Assembly (NCBI GenBank): GCA_958295665.1
Contig: OY282559.1
Coordinates: forward strand, 260,096,245-260,160,244
Reading direction: 5' to 3'
DNA length: 64,000 nucleotides
Source of the DNA: Tipula vernalis
Taxonomy: Eukaryota > Arthropoda > Insecta > Diptera > Tipulidae
Of the stretch, positions 33,985 to 45,661 are shown piece by piece (position 1 is the first letter of the stretch; every line of letters starts with the position of its first letter). Under the pieces are notes generated by a model, which searched no databases, was not told where the DNA came from, and was given only the letters and a program-made list of their open reading frames with translations. The position numbers and the translations under genes were made by a program.

Positions 33985-34767
33985 ATTCGCAATACCGGTG
34001 TAACGAATACCGAAATACTGGTATACCGCCCTTAAAAATCTGTTTTGAAATACCGGTATTGAAATAGAAATATACCGGTATTTTCGTATGTTATACCACA
34101 AGACGATCGAAAATTTTCGATTATACGAGACGTATTGCCTGAAACACCACGAGACCGAAGGTCGAGTGGTGTTTTGCAAAGGCAATACGTCGAAATAAGA
34201 GAAAATTATCCATTGTCGTGTGGTATACAGGAGACTATATCTTGAATAAAGAAAACAATAAATTTCGATCCATTTTGGATTTATTGAAGTCGATAACTGG
34301 AAACTGACATATATAAACAGAATTGTTGTTTTTTCTTTTGTCAAATTTCAAATTTGCTAAGCCTACACGATTTTAATTATGCTACTACATTTTACAAATG
34401 TTTATATAATCGATTATACCAAGGCTTATATAATCGATGTAACCATAGTTACTATATTTTAACTATTAGAAAAACCAGGCATACATTGATTTTTATAATT
34501 TAATGAGTGATATAGTCGGTATTATAAAAATATAATTTTTTTTTAAAGTAATGAAGAAGAAAACATTTACCTTTTTCAAAACAAATAGAGAGAGAGAATA
34601 GAAAAACAAAAGGATTGAAATGCATTTTTTTAGTACTAATTCAGTTTGTTTTTGTTTTCTGTGTTCACCGGATGTGCGTATAAAATTTCAATTTCCTTAA
34701 GTTTTGGTGGTCTATTATTTAAACATAATTTAAAGTTAGCCAATTCTTTATATTTAAACAAGTTATT
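33983..34767 (+). repeat. Presumed left end of a hAT element
   Basis: Words such as AATACCGGT, AATACCGAAATACTGG and ATACCGGTATT cluster at 33990-34090. The same words, inverted, cluster at 43308-43390, beyond the hAT transposase remains. Shared, inverted terminal words on both sides suggest the two ends of one element interrupted by the Penelope-like element. No 8-bp duplication was found. Confidence 0.5.
34092..34228. repeat. Long palindrome (about 137 bp)
   Basis: The arms start TATACCACA and end TGTGGTATA. GACGTATTGCC pairs with GGCAATACGTC, and AACACCAC pairs with GTGGTGTT around a short centre. Mismatches are few. It may be a foldback transposon or a subterminal structure of the hAT element. 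Confidence 0.8.
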
Positions 34768-35292
34768 TTTTTTGGTATAGGGCTCTTTATTTTTGTAGAT
34801 TTAAACTTGAGCTTTCAATCCCAATTCGGGATCATTATCAAAAGCATAATGAAATTTTTTCAAAATGAGTTCCTTTTTATATAAAAATTCGACATAAAAC
34901 AATCAAACATTTGTTACTAAAAACCGATTTTTCATGGAAACGCAAAGCCTAGACAATTTTTTTCGAAAAAATTTAATTTTTTTTTTCTTGGCTAAAGCGA
35001 TTCCATGTAGAAAGGTTGTACAATTAAATAAAAATAAAATGAGTATGAGACAAAAAACTTATATATAAATACATCATACGAGTTGCCAATATAAGCATAA
35101 TCTTCCACAATATTAATTGAATTTGTACGTGATTTAATATGTAACATTTCCAAAATCGATCTTTTCCTAAAATTGGTTTGTTTATCGAGAATTTTGACGT
35201 TATCTAAATTGATTGAATGATTTGAATTTTTCAGATGCCGTGTAAGTGCGCTAATATTTGAATTTAGATCTTTGTTGGTGTCATATCTGTGT

Positions 35293-37907
35293 TTCAACAA
35301 GAACTGCAAGTGGTCCTGGACACAGAAAAAATCGATGTATGTCTCATCACGGAAACACACTTCACTAGACAATCAAACATTAAATTTAAAAATTATCAAA
35401 TATATCACACTATTCACCCTGGAAACACTGCTAAAGGAGGTAGTGCTGTTATAATTAGAAATAGTATTCATCACTATGAGGAGTTAAAATATGAAACGGA
35501 AGAAATACAAGCAACTGCTGTTATTGTCAAATCCAAAAGTAGTTATATTTGTATTGCTAGTATTTACTGCCCACCGAAGCACTCAATGAAAGAAAAAGAT
35601 TATCTCGAGTTCCTCAGTAAATTTTGAAAACGATTTGTACTTGGAGGAGACTTTAATGCAAAAAATGTCCACTGGGGATCCAGATTAACAACAACTAAGG
35701 GTAAAGAACTCCTAAAAGCTATCAGAAAATGCAGTTGTGAAGCCCTCTCAACTGGAAAACCAACCTACTGGCCAACTGATCCAAACAAAGTGCCAGATCT
35801 GATTGATTTCTTTATAATAAAGAACATATCTGTAAATTATGTACAAGTAGATGAAAGCCACGACTTAAACTCTGATCATTCACCAATACTTCTAACGTTA
35901 AGTGAAAAAATCATTCAGAAAGAAAGAAACCCTTTCCTAGTAAATAATCACACTAATTGGGCATGCTTTAGACTATCGCTAGAAGAAAAAATTAACTTAA
36001 TGGTTCCATTAAAGACTGAAGAACAATTAGACAAAGAAGTGCACAAATTTGTAAACGATATACAGCACTCAGCTTGGGAAAATACTCCTGAAATTAAAAC
36101 GAAAATCAAGGGAAACAATTACCCTATGGAAATTAGGGAACTCCTCGCAGAAAAAAGAAGAGCGAGAAGAGTATGGCAACAAACAAGGGCCCCCCAAGAT
36201 AAAACTCATTTGAACAACCTCACTCAACAATTAAGAAGAGAGATCAAAGAATTAAAAGATGAATCAACCAGCAACTATTTAAGAAAATTAACTAATGATA
36301 ACAGTACTGATTATTCTCTTTGGAAAGCAACCAAAAGAATCAAAAGACCAATAATGCAGATTCCCCCAATAAAAATAGCAGGTGAGAAATGGGCTAGAAA
36401 TAATGAAGACAAAGCTCGAGAATTTGCCGAACACCTCGAAAAAATATTCCAGCCACATGAAGACCAAACGTTGGAAGCCGAGATAATAACTGAACAAGCT
36501 GTGCAAGAAAGTAAAGAAATCCTACCCACAACACCAAAAGAAGTCATGCGTGAGATAACAGCTAATATGAATACGAAAAAAGCTCCTGGGTACGATCTTA
36601 TTACTGCAGAAATCTTAAAAGAACTGCCAAGGAAAGCTCTGGTGAAACTCACCAATCTTATAAATGCAGCATTTAGAATCAAATGTGTACCAAGCTTATG
36701 GAAAATTGCAGAAGTAATTATGATCCCAAAACCTGGGAAACCACCACACATAACATCGTCTTATAGGCCAATTTCGCTATTGCCAGTCATGTCCAAACTC
36801 TTTGAGAAGCTTCTGGTAAAAAGATTAAATCCGATAATCGAGAGTAAAAACTTGATCCCAAATCATCAGTTCGGTTTTCGCAACCAACACTCAACAATTG
36901 ATCAAGTACACAGAATAACCAGTATAATTGAGAAAGCATTAGAGGAGAAAAAAGTCTGTTCAACAGTATTTCTAGACGTTGCACAAGCGTTTGATAGAGT
37001 GTGGCATGAAGGACTTAACCACAAGTTAAGGAATCTTCTACCAATGCAATTTGCTAAGATACTAGAATCATACTTGAAAGATAGGTTCTTCAGGATTAAG
37101 TTAGATGATACATTTTCTGAATTGAAAGAAATCAATGCAGGAGTTCCACAGGGCAGTGTATTAGGGCCGGTTTTATACCTACTATATACTTATGATCTTC
37201 CTACATTAGAAAACAACACAGTGGCAACTTTTGCAGATGATACGGCGATCTTAGCTGTTGGAAAAAGCAATGAAGAATCAACACAGAAGTTACAATCAGC
37301 CATAACTCAAATATATAAATGGACAAAAAGATGGAGAATAAAACTAAATGAAGCTAAATCAGTTCACATCAACTTTACAAACAGACGAATCGAACATATT
37401 CCGAGTACCATAAATCGGGAAATAATACCGTATGCGAACACAGCTAAGTATCTCGGCATGACCCTGGATGCTAAACTACGATGGAAAGCACACGTCAAGA
37501 AGAAAAGTGAAGAATTAAGACTTAAATACAGAAAAATGTATTGGCTGATGGGAAGGAACTCTTCTTTATCAACATACAACAAGCTTCTACTTTATAAGCA
37601 AATATTGAAACCGATTTGGACTTATGGTATTCAGCTTTGGGGTTGTACCAAACAGAGCAACATAAATATCATCCAAAGATTTCAGAATATGGTATTAAGG
37701 AACATCGTTGATGCACCTTGGTATGTTAGGAACAATGACCTTCATAGGGACCTTAAAATGAACCTCATCTTAAATGAAATCCAGGAAAAAGCACGGAGAC
37801 ATGAAGAAAGGCTCCGCCAACATGTGAACATTGAGGCAACTCAGCTCCTAAGCATCACGAATTTAGTTCGCAGACTTAAAAGAACCAAATCTTTTGAGCT
37901 GGTGTGA
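35293..37907 (+). pseudogene. LINE2 ORF2 (endonuclease fragment and reverse transcriptase)
   Basis: The frame starts without its N-terminus. It shows DVCLITETHF, SIYCPPKHS, LGGDFNAKN and NSDHSP of the endonuclease, then the RT with PGKPPHITSSYRPISLLPV near 36735, FLDVAQAFDRVWHEG near 36970, GVPQGSVLGP near 37141 and FADD near 37230. A C-terminal LWGCTKQSN block follows. A TGA at 35625-35627 is the only internal stop; both sides are in the same frame. It ends at 37907. Without the N-terminal endonuclease it is not autonomous. Confidence 0.93.
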
Positions 37908-38133
37908 TTGTCAGCTTAAGCAGCATTATGCTGATCTAAAATCCACAACAAAGATGTGGTTTACATCAATTTACCAAACACTATGGAATGCCAATGGGAA
38001 GAAGCCATAGATTAATTTAAGTTAGTAAATTAAGTCAGAAACAAATTGCTAATTAGTCCAGGAGACTAGATTGTAATTACATAACATAAATAAATAAAAT
38101 TTATTTTAAATTAAAAAAAAAAAAAAAAAAAAA
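35293..38133 (+). mobile_element. Jockey-type LINE (LINE2), 5' truncated
   Basis: A 2.8-kb LINE begins inside the endonuclease domain of ORF2 and ends in a run of A residues (38112-38133). A 10-bp duplication, ATATCTGTGT, flanks it (35283-35292 and 38134-38143). It has no ORF1. It is related to LINE1 but clearly a different family at the protein level. It inserted into the left Penelope-like copy. Confidence 0.93.
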
Positions 38134-38137
38134 ATAT

Positions 38138-38811
38138 CTGTGTCTTTTTTCCAGAAATTGTTTGGTCTGACCAGTATACGTAGCGTTGCAACTACAACGA
38201 ACTTGGTAAACCACATTTGATTGTTTTTTTAAAGGTATCTTGTCTTTAATTTTAGAAAAAATGTTTCCATTTAGACTTGTTGCTGCACATCCCACGAATG
38301 GCCAAAAAGTTTGTGATTTCATTTTCTGGTCTAGATATCGTATTTCTATGAAAATTTCTTGTTTCCCAAATTACATTTTTTATTAATTTTTCGGGATATT
38401 GGTTAAGCACTAATGTATCTTTAAGAATTTTTAAATTTTGTTTGTGAAATTTAGTATCGGAAAGCTTTATAATTTTTTGGGTTAAAATTTGTATAGTGTT
38501 AATTTTATAAGTGATGGGGAGCCAAGAATGAAAATTTATATATCTGCCTGACCAGGTATCTTTATGATACCAATTACAAGAAATTTTGCCATTTGGTTCG
38601 TGAATTAGCAAAATGTCCAAAAAAGCAATTTTGTTATCCACTTCTTTTTCTAAAGTAAATTTTATTCTATTATTTGCTGAATTAAACGCTTCTAAAAAAT
38701 AATCGATTTTATCTATCGGTACCACAGTAATTATGTCGTCCACATATCTAAAGTAGAATAAAGGTTGAAAGTCTAAAGAGTTTAACACTGAATTTTCTAA
38801 ATTTTCCATTA
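38138..38811 (-). pseudogene. PLE reverse transcriptase fragment, left copy
   Basis: The minus frame runs from MENLENSVLNSL at 38811 through FRYVDDIITVV (near 38740) to KSKWKHFF at 38252. It keeps one frame across a site where the right copy has a 4-base insertion (near 40420). The GIY-YIG part starts in another frame near 38322 (VVYQVRCSCNATYTGQT near 38160-38225) and continues left of LINE2 at 35292-35000. The RT start is lost through 5' truncation. The endonuclease part lacks nine bases compared with the right copy near 38145. Confidence 0.85.
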
Positions 38812-38864
38812 ATTTTCGGCTTTTGCCGAAAAGAAAAAGTTTTTTCAAAAACCCGGAAGATAAA

Positions 38865-41059
38865 GAACCATTTTAACATAAATAAAGAAGTCTTCCAACG
38901 GTTGGAAAATAAATTTGTTTTCGGAGTGATCAATGAAGAAATTGCAGCTACGATAAAAGAGATTCGATTCACGAAAACGAATCTGATGTCATTAAGCCGT
39001 GCTCTTCAAGTTGGTCTACCCAGCAATATTTTTGAAGAATTTCATCGTAGAGCAGTTTCAACGTTCAATTACCATTTCGATAAAATTAAGGTGAGACAAA
39101 AAACAAAATTTGATAAGATTATGCGAGAAAATTTAAATGAAATAACAAACGGTTTATTTTGTACTAGCGGTAAATGGCTAGTCAATATTTCCAACATCGA
39201 TCTACCTACACATGTAAAATTCGTATTAAGTTTAGGAAATACTTTTTGCCCACCTACCATTGGTACTGCGGTGCCTTTTTTCAAAATTATTTCAGACGTT
39301 GAAAGTGCATTTTTAATTTAGAAGACTACGATCGTATTCATATTCGAAACAATTTTATAAATATTTTGACAAATTACAAAAACAGCACAAACATTCAAAA
39401 TTTGACACCAAAAGAAAAGAGAATTATGACATACGTAAAACAAACGAAGACGTTTTTGAAAGATAATCCGGACATTTTAGTGACAAAAGCAGACAAAGGA
39501 AACGTAACAGTTTTGACATTACGGAGGGAATACACGGAAAAAATGTATGACTTACTCCATGAAACCTCGACGTACGTACAAATTTATAAAGACAATTCTA
39601 CGCCGATACAGACAAAAATTAACTCAGTAGTAAAAGAATGGGAGGAATTTGGCAATATCGATTTGGCGACAAAGAAGAAACTTACAAATTATACAGCAGT
39701 GATTCCAAAATTATATGGGTTACCAAAAATTCATAAACCCAATGTACCATACAGACCAATTATAAGTTCGATAAATAGCCCGACATACTCATTATCATCA
39801 TTTTTAGGCAATATTATTAAACCAAGTTTAGGAAAAACCAATTCATTTATTTAAAATGCTGAAGATTTCAAAAACAAAATTAATAACGTTACGATCCCGC
39901 CAAATTCCATGCTAATTTCTTTAGATGTTAAATCTTTATTTACAAGTGTTGATAGCCAAATTGTACGAAATATTATCAGTCAAAATTGGAGAAATATAAA
40001 GAAAAATTCTAAACTAAAATTAACAAAAATTCAATTTTTTACTGCTTTAGATATCGTTTTAAACAATTCGGAATTTTCATTTGATAATAAAATTTATAAA
40101 CAAACTTTTGGCTCCCCTATGGGTTCTCCCATAAGTCCCATATTAGCAAATTTAGTAATGGAAAATTTAGAAAATTCAGTGTTAAACTCTTTAAACTTTC
40201 AACCTTTATTCTACTTTAGATATGTGGACGATATAATTACTGTGGTACCGATAGATAAAATCGATTATTTTTTAGAAGCGTTTAATTCAGCAAATAATAG
40301 AATAAAATTTACTTTAGAAAAAGAAGTGGATAACAAAATTGCTTTTTTGGACATTTTGCTAATTCACGAACCAAATGGCAAAATTTCTTGTAATTGGTAT
40401 CATAAAGATACCTGGTCAGGCAGATACATATATAAATTTTCATTCTTGGCTCCCCATCACTTATAAAATTAACACTATACAAATTTTAACCCAAAAAATT
40501 ATAAAGCTTTCCGATACTAAATTTCACAAACAAAATTTAAAAATGCTTAAAGATACATTAGTGCTTAACCAATATCCCGAAAAATTAATAAAAAATGTAA
40601 TTTGGAAAACAAGAAATTTTCATAGAAATACGATATCTAGACCAGAAAATGAAATCACAAACTTTTTGGCCATTCGTGGGATGTGCAGCAAAAAGTCTAA
40701 ATGGAAACATTTTTTCTAAAATGAAAGACAAGATACCTTTAAAAAAACAATCAAATGTGGTTTACCAAGTTCGTTGTAGTTGCAACGCTACGTATACTGG
40801 TCAGACCAAACAATTTCTGGAAAAAAGAATTTATCAACACAGATATGACACCAACAAAGATCTAAATTCAAATATTAGCGCACTTACACGGCATCTGAAA
40901 AATTCAAATCATTCAATCAATTTAGATAACGTCAAAATTCTCGATAAACAAACCAATTTTAGGAAAAGATCGATTTTGGAAATGTTACATATTAAATCAC
41001 GTACAAATTCAATTAATATTGTGGAAGATTATGCTTATATGTATTGGCAACTCGTATGA
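38865..41059 (+). pseudogene. PLE reverse transcriptase with GIY-YIG endonuclease
   Basis: Pieces in order are 38865-39321 (N-terminal domain, FVFGVINEEIAATI), 39366-39854 and 39855-40466 (RT: TKADKGNVTVL, KLYGLPKIHK, SLDVKSLFTSV, GSPMGSPISPILANL, YVDD), 40430-40719 (RT thumb) and 40680-41059 (GIY-YIG: VVYQVRCSCNATYTGQT, EKRIYQHR, SILEMLHI). Defects are a frameshift near 39320-39366, a TAA at 39852-39854 and a 4-base shift near 40420. The endonuclease lies in the +1 frame relative to the RT thumb, as in the left copy. The nuclease module carries the Cys pair (CSC) found in Penelope-type enzymes. Confidence 0.88.
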
Positions 41060-41286
41060 TGTATTTATATAAGTTTTTTGTCTCATACTCATTTTATTTT
41101 TATTTAATTGTACAACCTTTCTACATGGAATCGCTTTAGCCAAGAAAAAAAAAATTTAATTTTTTCGAAAAAAATTGTCTAGGCTTTGCGTTTCCATGAA
41201 AAATCGGTTTTTAGTAACAAATGTTTGATTGTTTTATGTCGAATTTTTATATAAAAAGGAACTCATTTTGAAAAAAATTTCATTAT

Positions 41287-41321
41287 GCTTTTGATAATGA
41301 TCCCGAATTGGGATTGAAAGC
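41287..41321 (+). ncRNA. Hammerhead-like hairpin in the PLE 3' region (speculative)
   Basis: GATAATGA, then a TCCC/GGGA stem, then GAAA, resembles the CUGAUGA-stem II-GAAA core of hammerhead ribozymes known from Penelope-like elements. The first core box carries extra bases, so it is degenerate at best. It is also present in the left copy at 34811-34845 on the minus strand. Confidence 0.25.
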
Positions 41322-41379
41322 TCAAGTTTAAATCTACAAAAATAAAGAGCCCTATACCAAAATAAATAATTTGCCACAA

Positions 41380-43040
41380 TATAAACTTATTAAAACGGAA
41401 TGCAACAGAAACAAATCTTCAGATAAGTGAAAATACACCGACAGAGGGGAATCACTATCTATGGTACTGGCACGTATGACGGCTTTTAACATAATTACAA
41501 AATCAATTGATATTAGGACTATCAGCGCGGAGCTTTACTAATATACCAAAATCAGAAAACAGTATAAGGAAACTGGTTCTGAGTTACAGCGCAGAATTAA
41601 GGAGGAAACTGATAGGTGTAATTAATTAAAACCGCAATATCCAAAGGAGCCAAATTTAGTTTGACTCTGGATGAATGGACATCCATTAGAAATAGACGAT
41701 ATTTGAATATTAATCTTCACTCGAAAAATAAATTTTGGAATCTTGGCTTAGTTCGGGTTTTTGAATCAATGCTTGCCGAAAAGTATGTTGAACTTCTGGA
41801 AACTAAACTAAATTACCATAGAATTTCAACAGATAATCATATTGTCTGTATTACCACCGACAGGGCAACTGTGTTTAGCTCATGGCATCCAACTAGCTAT
41901 TATTGCTGTCCTTTATCAAACTGAAAATGTTTTAACTTCCAATATTGTTGAAGAACCGTTTAACAGTGAAACTGACGCAATAAACGTACGAATCGTTTTC
42001 GGATGAAGAACTGGGCGATAATTTAATCAATGATTCATTTGCAGTTGATAACGAGAAGGGTGATATTCGTTGTCTTTCCAATTCAAGTAATATATATCTT
42101 ATAATAAATAAAATAAGGTAAGTTGTCAGATATTACAGAAATGCGTTAGCGAAGAATTCGGCAAAGAAATACAGCTAATACTTGATACAAGAACGCTCTG
42201 GAATAGCTTACTATCTATGCTAGAACAGTTTATACAACTGAAGAATTGCATCCAAAAGTTATTAATTGATTTAAAAATTACCACAATAAGTTTTAGTGAT
42301 ATAGAATTCGATATAGTATCTGAGTATCTGATACAATTGATGGTTATGCCGGCAAGTCGCTAATTTATTAACAGCCGATGCAACAGTAGAATTCATGCAT
42401 GTATCTCTAAACAACATAAATTCTTCAATAGCCGGACAACTTTACAAAGAACTAAGATGTAGAATGCTGCAAAGGCGTTCACAATTATCAAGTCTTCTTA
42501 AATTTCTGCATAATCCAAATTTCAGTACAGAAGAAGAGATTGAAGCAGACTTATTCATAAAACTTACAAAGATGTCACTTATCAAAATGGTTTTTGGATT
42601 TAGTGCGACGCCTCAATAAAAGCGAGCTTACAACATTTACAAATACAGATATAAATCTTATTGAAAACAATGAAATAGGTGATGAAAATTTAGCTGGCCC
42701 CAGTTCGTGTAATTTATCATTGAAAGAGCAATTGAAGTTAACAATAAACAAGAGAATAGGAACGCCTAACATAAAAGCTAGAGATGGAAACCACAGTTCA
42801 AAAGATCTGAACAAAACTATTCGACAGGATATTACATTGTTTTGTGAAGGAAATGTTCATGGGAAATATCTAGAATCAGTATACAACTACTTGTTAACAA
42901 TCCGCCCTACTAGTGTTGAATCTGAGAGAGTATTCTCAGCGGCTGGTCTGATTTGCACAAAAATTCGTTCGCGATTGTCTGATGAGAGCATTGACAATTT
43001 ATGTTTTTTAAGGACACATTTTTCTAATGTGAATAAATAA
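41380..43040 (+). pseudogene. hAT transposase, fragmented
   Basis: Pieces in shifting plus frames read SIRKLVLSYSAELRRK (near 41560), MTLDEWTSIRNRRYLNINL (41661 on), CITTDRATVF (near 41845), TRTLWNSLLSMLEQFI (near 42190), TADATVEFMHVSLNNINS (near 42370) and the C-terminal dimerisation region SVESERVFSAAGLI...RLSDESIDNL (about 42910-43000). The order matches hAT transposases of the BED-type group. The N-terminus is missing; the Penelope-like element lies immediately upstream. At least five frame breaks make it inactive. Confidence 0.85.
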
Positions 43041-43307
43041 ATTTAGATAAGTTTAGCTCAACATGTGTATGTGATATTGAATTACAACTTTACTAAATTA
43101 TTGAATATGGTTCCTTTAAATTTTATTATTTTTTATTTATTTTATAAGTGAATTATAAAATGTACTTTATGCATAATTTTATTTATTAATAATTTGTTGA
43201 TTTTGTAACCGAATTATTAAACTAAAATATGAATCATACGATGAAATAAAAAAAAATGCACTTTTAAATTGATTCGAATAAAAAAATTATTTGTATTGGA
43301 AATTTCT

Positions 43308-43392
43308 ATTACCGGTATTAATACCGATGTACCGGTATTATATCTGAAAAATACCGAAATACTGGTGTTGATTTTCTCCGGTATTTTGGGAA
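43308..43392 (+). repeat. Presumed right end of the hAT element
   Basis: ACCGGTATTAATACCG, ATACCGAAATACTGG and CCGGTATTTTGGGAACTCTG occur here, matching inverted words at 33990-34090. The end CTCTG would correspond to a CAGAG-type terminal repeat. Confidence 0.5.
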
Positions 43393-43639
43393 CTCTGTAG
43401 CTCTGCCCTGTAAAAACCAGGGTTGGTAACTCACTAAAATAGCTTAGAAATTACTGATAGAACGAAATTCGCCTATAATTAGTAATATCACTTGACTTTT
43501 CCTGCCTGATTTAAATATCGGTCTACCAAACGACAGAGCCTCTGGAAAGGAAGCAATTGAAAGACTTAAACTAAACAAATGAAGCAATGGTTAATATATA
43601 GGCCTAATCTTTCCTTACCAGTTTTTTAACATTCTAAAC

Positions 43640-45130
43640 CATTAAGTCCTGAAACTTAGCTCAACTCCCAAATCATTCGATAACTGAAACTCTTAATTCA
43701 ATCTTCAGCTCAACTTGCAACTTAATCGCTGAACTCAACCCCAAATCATCTTTCAAATCTACCCTTAACCTGTCCCCAAACCTAATGCCTAATGCCAACG
43801 CCCATATAAATCCCCAATTGAACCTCTCATCCAACCCTAGTGCAAGCTTAATCAGCCCAATCTCAACTCTAACTCAACTTAGCTCAAACCAAATCTCAAC
43901 CCTCTACTCAACTCCACTCTTAACGGTCAGTCCCAAAAGCAATTCGATTCGAAAGCCATATGTATAAACTATGTTCATAAGTATATAAACTCAACTCAAA
44001 TCAAGTCTATTTAACCTCCAACTAAACCTTGAACTCGACCGTAAATTAATCTCGAACCAAACCCCTCGTTCATATCCAACTCAACTTCATCTCAAACCCT
44101 ATTCAACATTAATCCAACCTCAACTCAACCCTGAATCTAACCCTAACTCAACCATAACTCAACCCTAACTCAACCACCAACTACACCTCAACTCAACTCT
44201 CAGCTCAACCACAAACTCAACGTTCAAATCAAACCCTAAATCAACACGGTTCGAAAACTACATGCGTACATAAACTCAACTTAATCTAATCTCCACAGTT
44301 GTTTATTTGGGGGTTGATTCAGGGGTTTACCCTCCAACGCTCAAAATTAACTAAAAATACCTACTCGACGAAAATTCAACCACCAACGCAACCCTAAACT
44401 AAATGTTCAAATCAACTCAATCCTCAAATCAACAAGGTTCGAAAACTACATGCTTATATGAACTCAACTCAGAACAAGTCAAGCTAACTTCCAACTCAAA
44501 TTTCAATTCAAAGACTAAAACCCCTAACTGAAGGACTTAATGAACCACAACTCAACCCCTACCAAACTCAACCAAAAATTTAGTCCTCAACTCAACACCA
44601 AACGCAATAACAAAATTGACATTGTCCGAAGAAATATAGGCGTACACATGTACTCAACTCAAGCTAACTTAAAACTGAACCCACAACCCTCCCCAAATAA
44701 ATCCGCAACTGAATCTCTCACTAAAGTTCGACGCAACCCAACTTAACTCTCATCTCCACCCTCAATTCCTAAATCAACAGGGTCTGAAAACTGCATGTGT
44801 CTATAAACTCATCTCAATCCTAACTCAACCTCTAATTCTCAACCTCTAACTCAACCCACAATTTAACTTCAAGCTCAACGTCCAACTCTCAACACAACTC
44901 CAAATAAATTCCAATTTAACCGTTGACTCCTACTCAACTCAATCCTAACACAACTCCAACATAACCCCAACTCAACCCTAGTCCAACCCCAGCTCAACCT
45001 CAACTCGACCTGCAACTCAGCCGTCCAATCTACCCCAAACTCACGTCCATCTCAACTCAACTCCGAAACCAATATGGTCTTACAAACTAAGCATACATGA
45101 ACTTAACTGAAGCTAACTTCCGATTCAATA
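43640..45130. repeat. Degenerate CTCAAC-rich satellite
   Basis: About 1.5 kb is made of variants of CTCAACCCTAACTCAACC. A longer block around GGTTCGAAAACTACATGC followed by ATAAACTCAACT recurs near 43950, 44250, 44440, 44620, 44785 and 45075, giving a higher-order organisation of irregular spacing (about 150-310 bp). Confidence 0.85.
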
Positions 45131-45188
45131 CGCAAACAAAACCACCAGTTGATCTGCTCACTATAAGATTACAACCATTCGTGTCGGG

Positions 45189-45294
45189 TGTTAAGATATA
45201 ACATTATTGGTATTCACATGTATCTGACAGTTGTACATAGGTTAAGGTGGATTTACATTACTAGGTTAAGGTAAGCTTACATAGTATCGTTACA
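45189..45294 (-). repeat. 3' LTR of element G (106 bp)
   Basis: The minus strand reads TGTAACGATACTATG to ATCTTAACA. It contains two ACCTTAACCTA repeats and is preceded by the purine tract CAAGGGGGA. There is no second copy to confirm the ends. Confidence 0.6.
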
Positions 45295-45517
45295 TCCCCC
45301 TTGTTTTTTTTTTTTTACATATTATTATTACACATTATTATATTACATATACATAGTCTTACTTAATTCTAAATTTCATTTTCTTTATTTTTATTACTAT
45401 CTTTTTCAGGATGGTTAGCTTAAGTAATCTTTATTAATTTTTTGTTGAATGTTAATTAATAAAGTAAAAATTAGCGTACACAGAAATAGAGCTGTGTGAA
45501 TATTGTGAAGAAGAAAA

Positions 45518-45661
45518 ATTGTAAGAGAATTCATCTGTATTAGTACGATTCGCTAGTACTTAACGCATAATCAGTCCAGTCGCCGCGGCCTGATGAGAGG
45601 ATTGATTTTTTCATAATCATAAGCTCATCAGTTCGAAACTGGATTGAATTCTCTTACAATC
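45518..45661. repeat. Hairpin element with tRNA-like core in the 3' region of G
   Basis: ATTGTAAGAGAATTCA at the left pairs perfectly with TGAATTCTCTTACAAT at the right, enclosing about 110 bases. Inside, GTCCAGT pairs with ACTGGAT, CTGATGAG pairs with CTCATCAG, and the words TTTCATAATC and AGTTCGAAACT recall the anticodon and T-loop of a tRNA-Met. Origin unknown. Confidence 0.7.

Larger units (their letters stand above)
34768..38811 (-). mobile_element. Penelope-like element, left copy (inverted, 5' truncated, interrupted)
   Basis: The segments 34768-35292 and 38134-38811 together match the reverse complement of 40156-41361 almost base for base (about 1.2 kb). The copy holds the RT catalytic half (YVDD near 38740) and the GIY-YIG endonuclease, and lacks the 5' part. 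It is joined head to head with the right copy at 38811/38812. LINE2 is inserted in it. Inverted partial copies attached to a full copy are a known habit of Penelope-like elements. Confidence 0.88.
38812..41361 (+). mobile_element. Penelope-like element, right copy
   Basis: This 2.5-kb copy has an N-terminal region, an RT with YVDD at 40221-40232, a C-terminal GIY-YIG endonuclease and a 3' non-coding region to 41361. RT plus GIY-YIG endonuclease identifies a Penelope-like element. It begins with a perfect short hairpin (TTTTCGGCTTTTGCCGAAAA, 38812-38831). It lies inside a decayed hAT element. Confidence 0.9.

Noticed and set aside
33874..34034. Open frame of about 57 codons starting MVRIKRSDHQ
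   Set aside because: No family resemblance or splice support; it runs into the presumed hAT end.
43640..45130. CRISPR-like array
   Set aside because: Repeats are degenerate and contiguous without spacers; it is a satellite in a eukaryotic genome.
45596..45625. CTGATGA followed later by GAAA, resembling a hammerhead core
   Set aside because: CTGATGAG pairs directly with CTCATCAG, so the core bases would be in a stem; no hammerhead stem arrangement fits.
45558..45630. Possible tRNA-Met gene
   Set aside because: The D-arm does not fold, the T-stem is short and overlaps the acceptor, and the loop near CAT is too long. Reported only as a tRNA-like hairpin.
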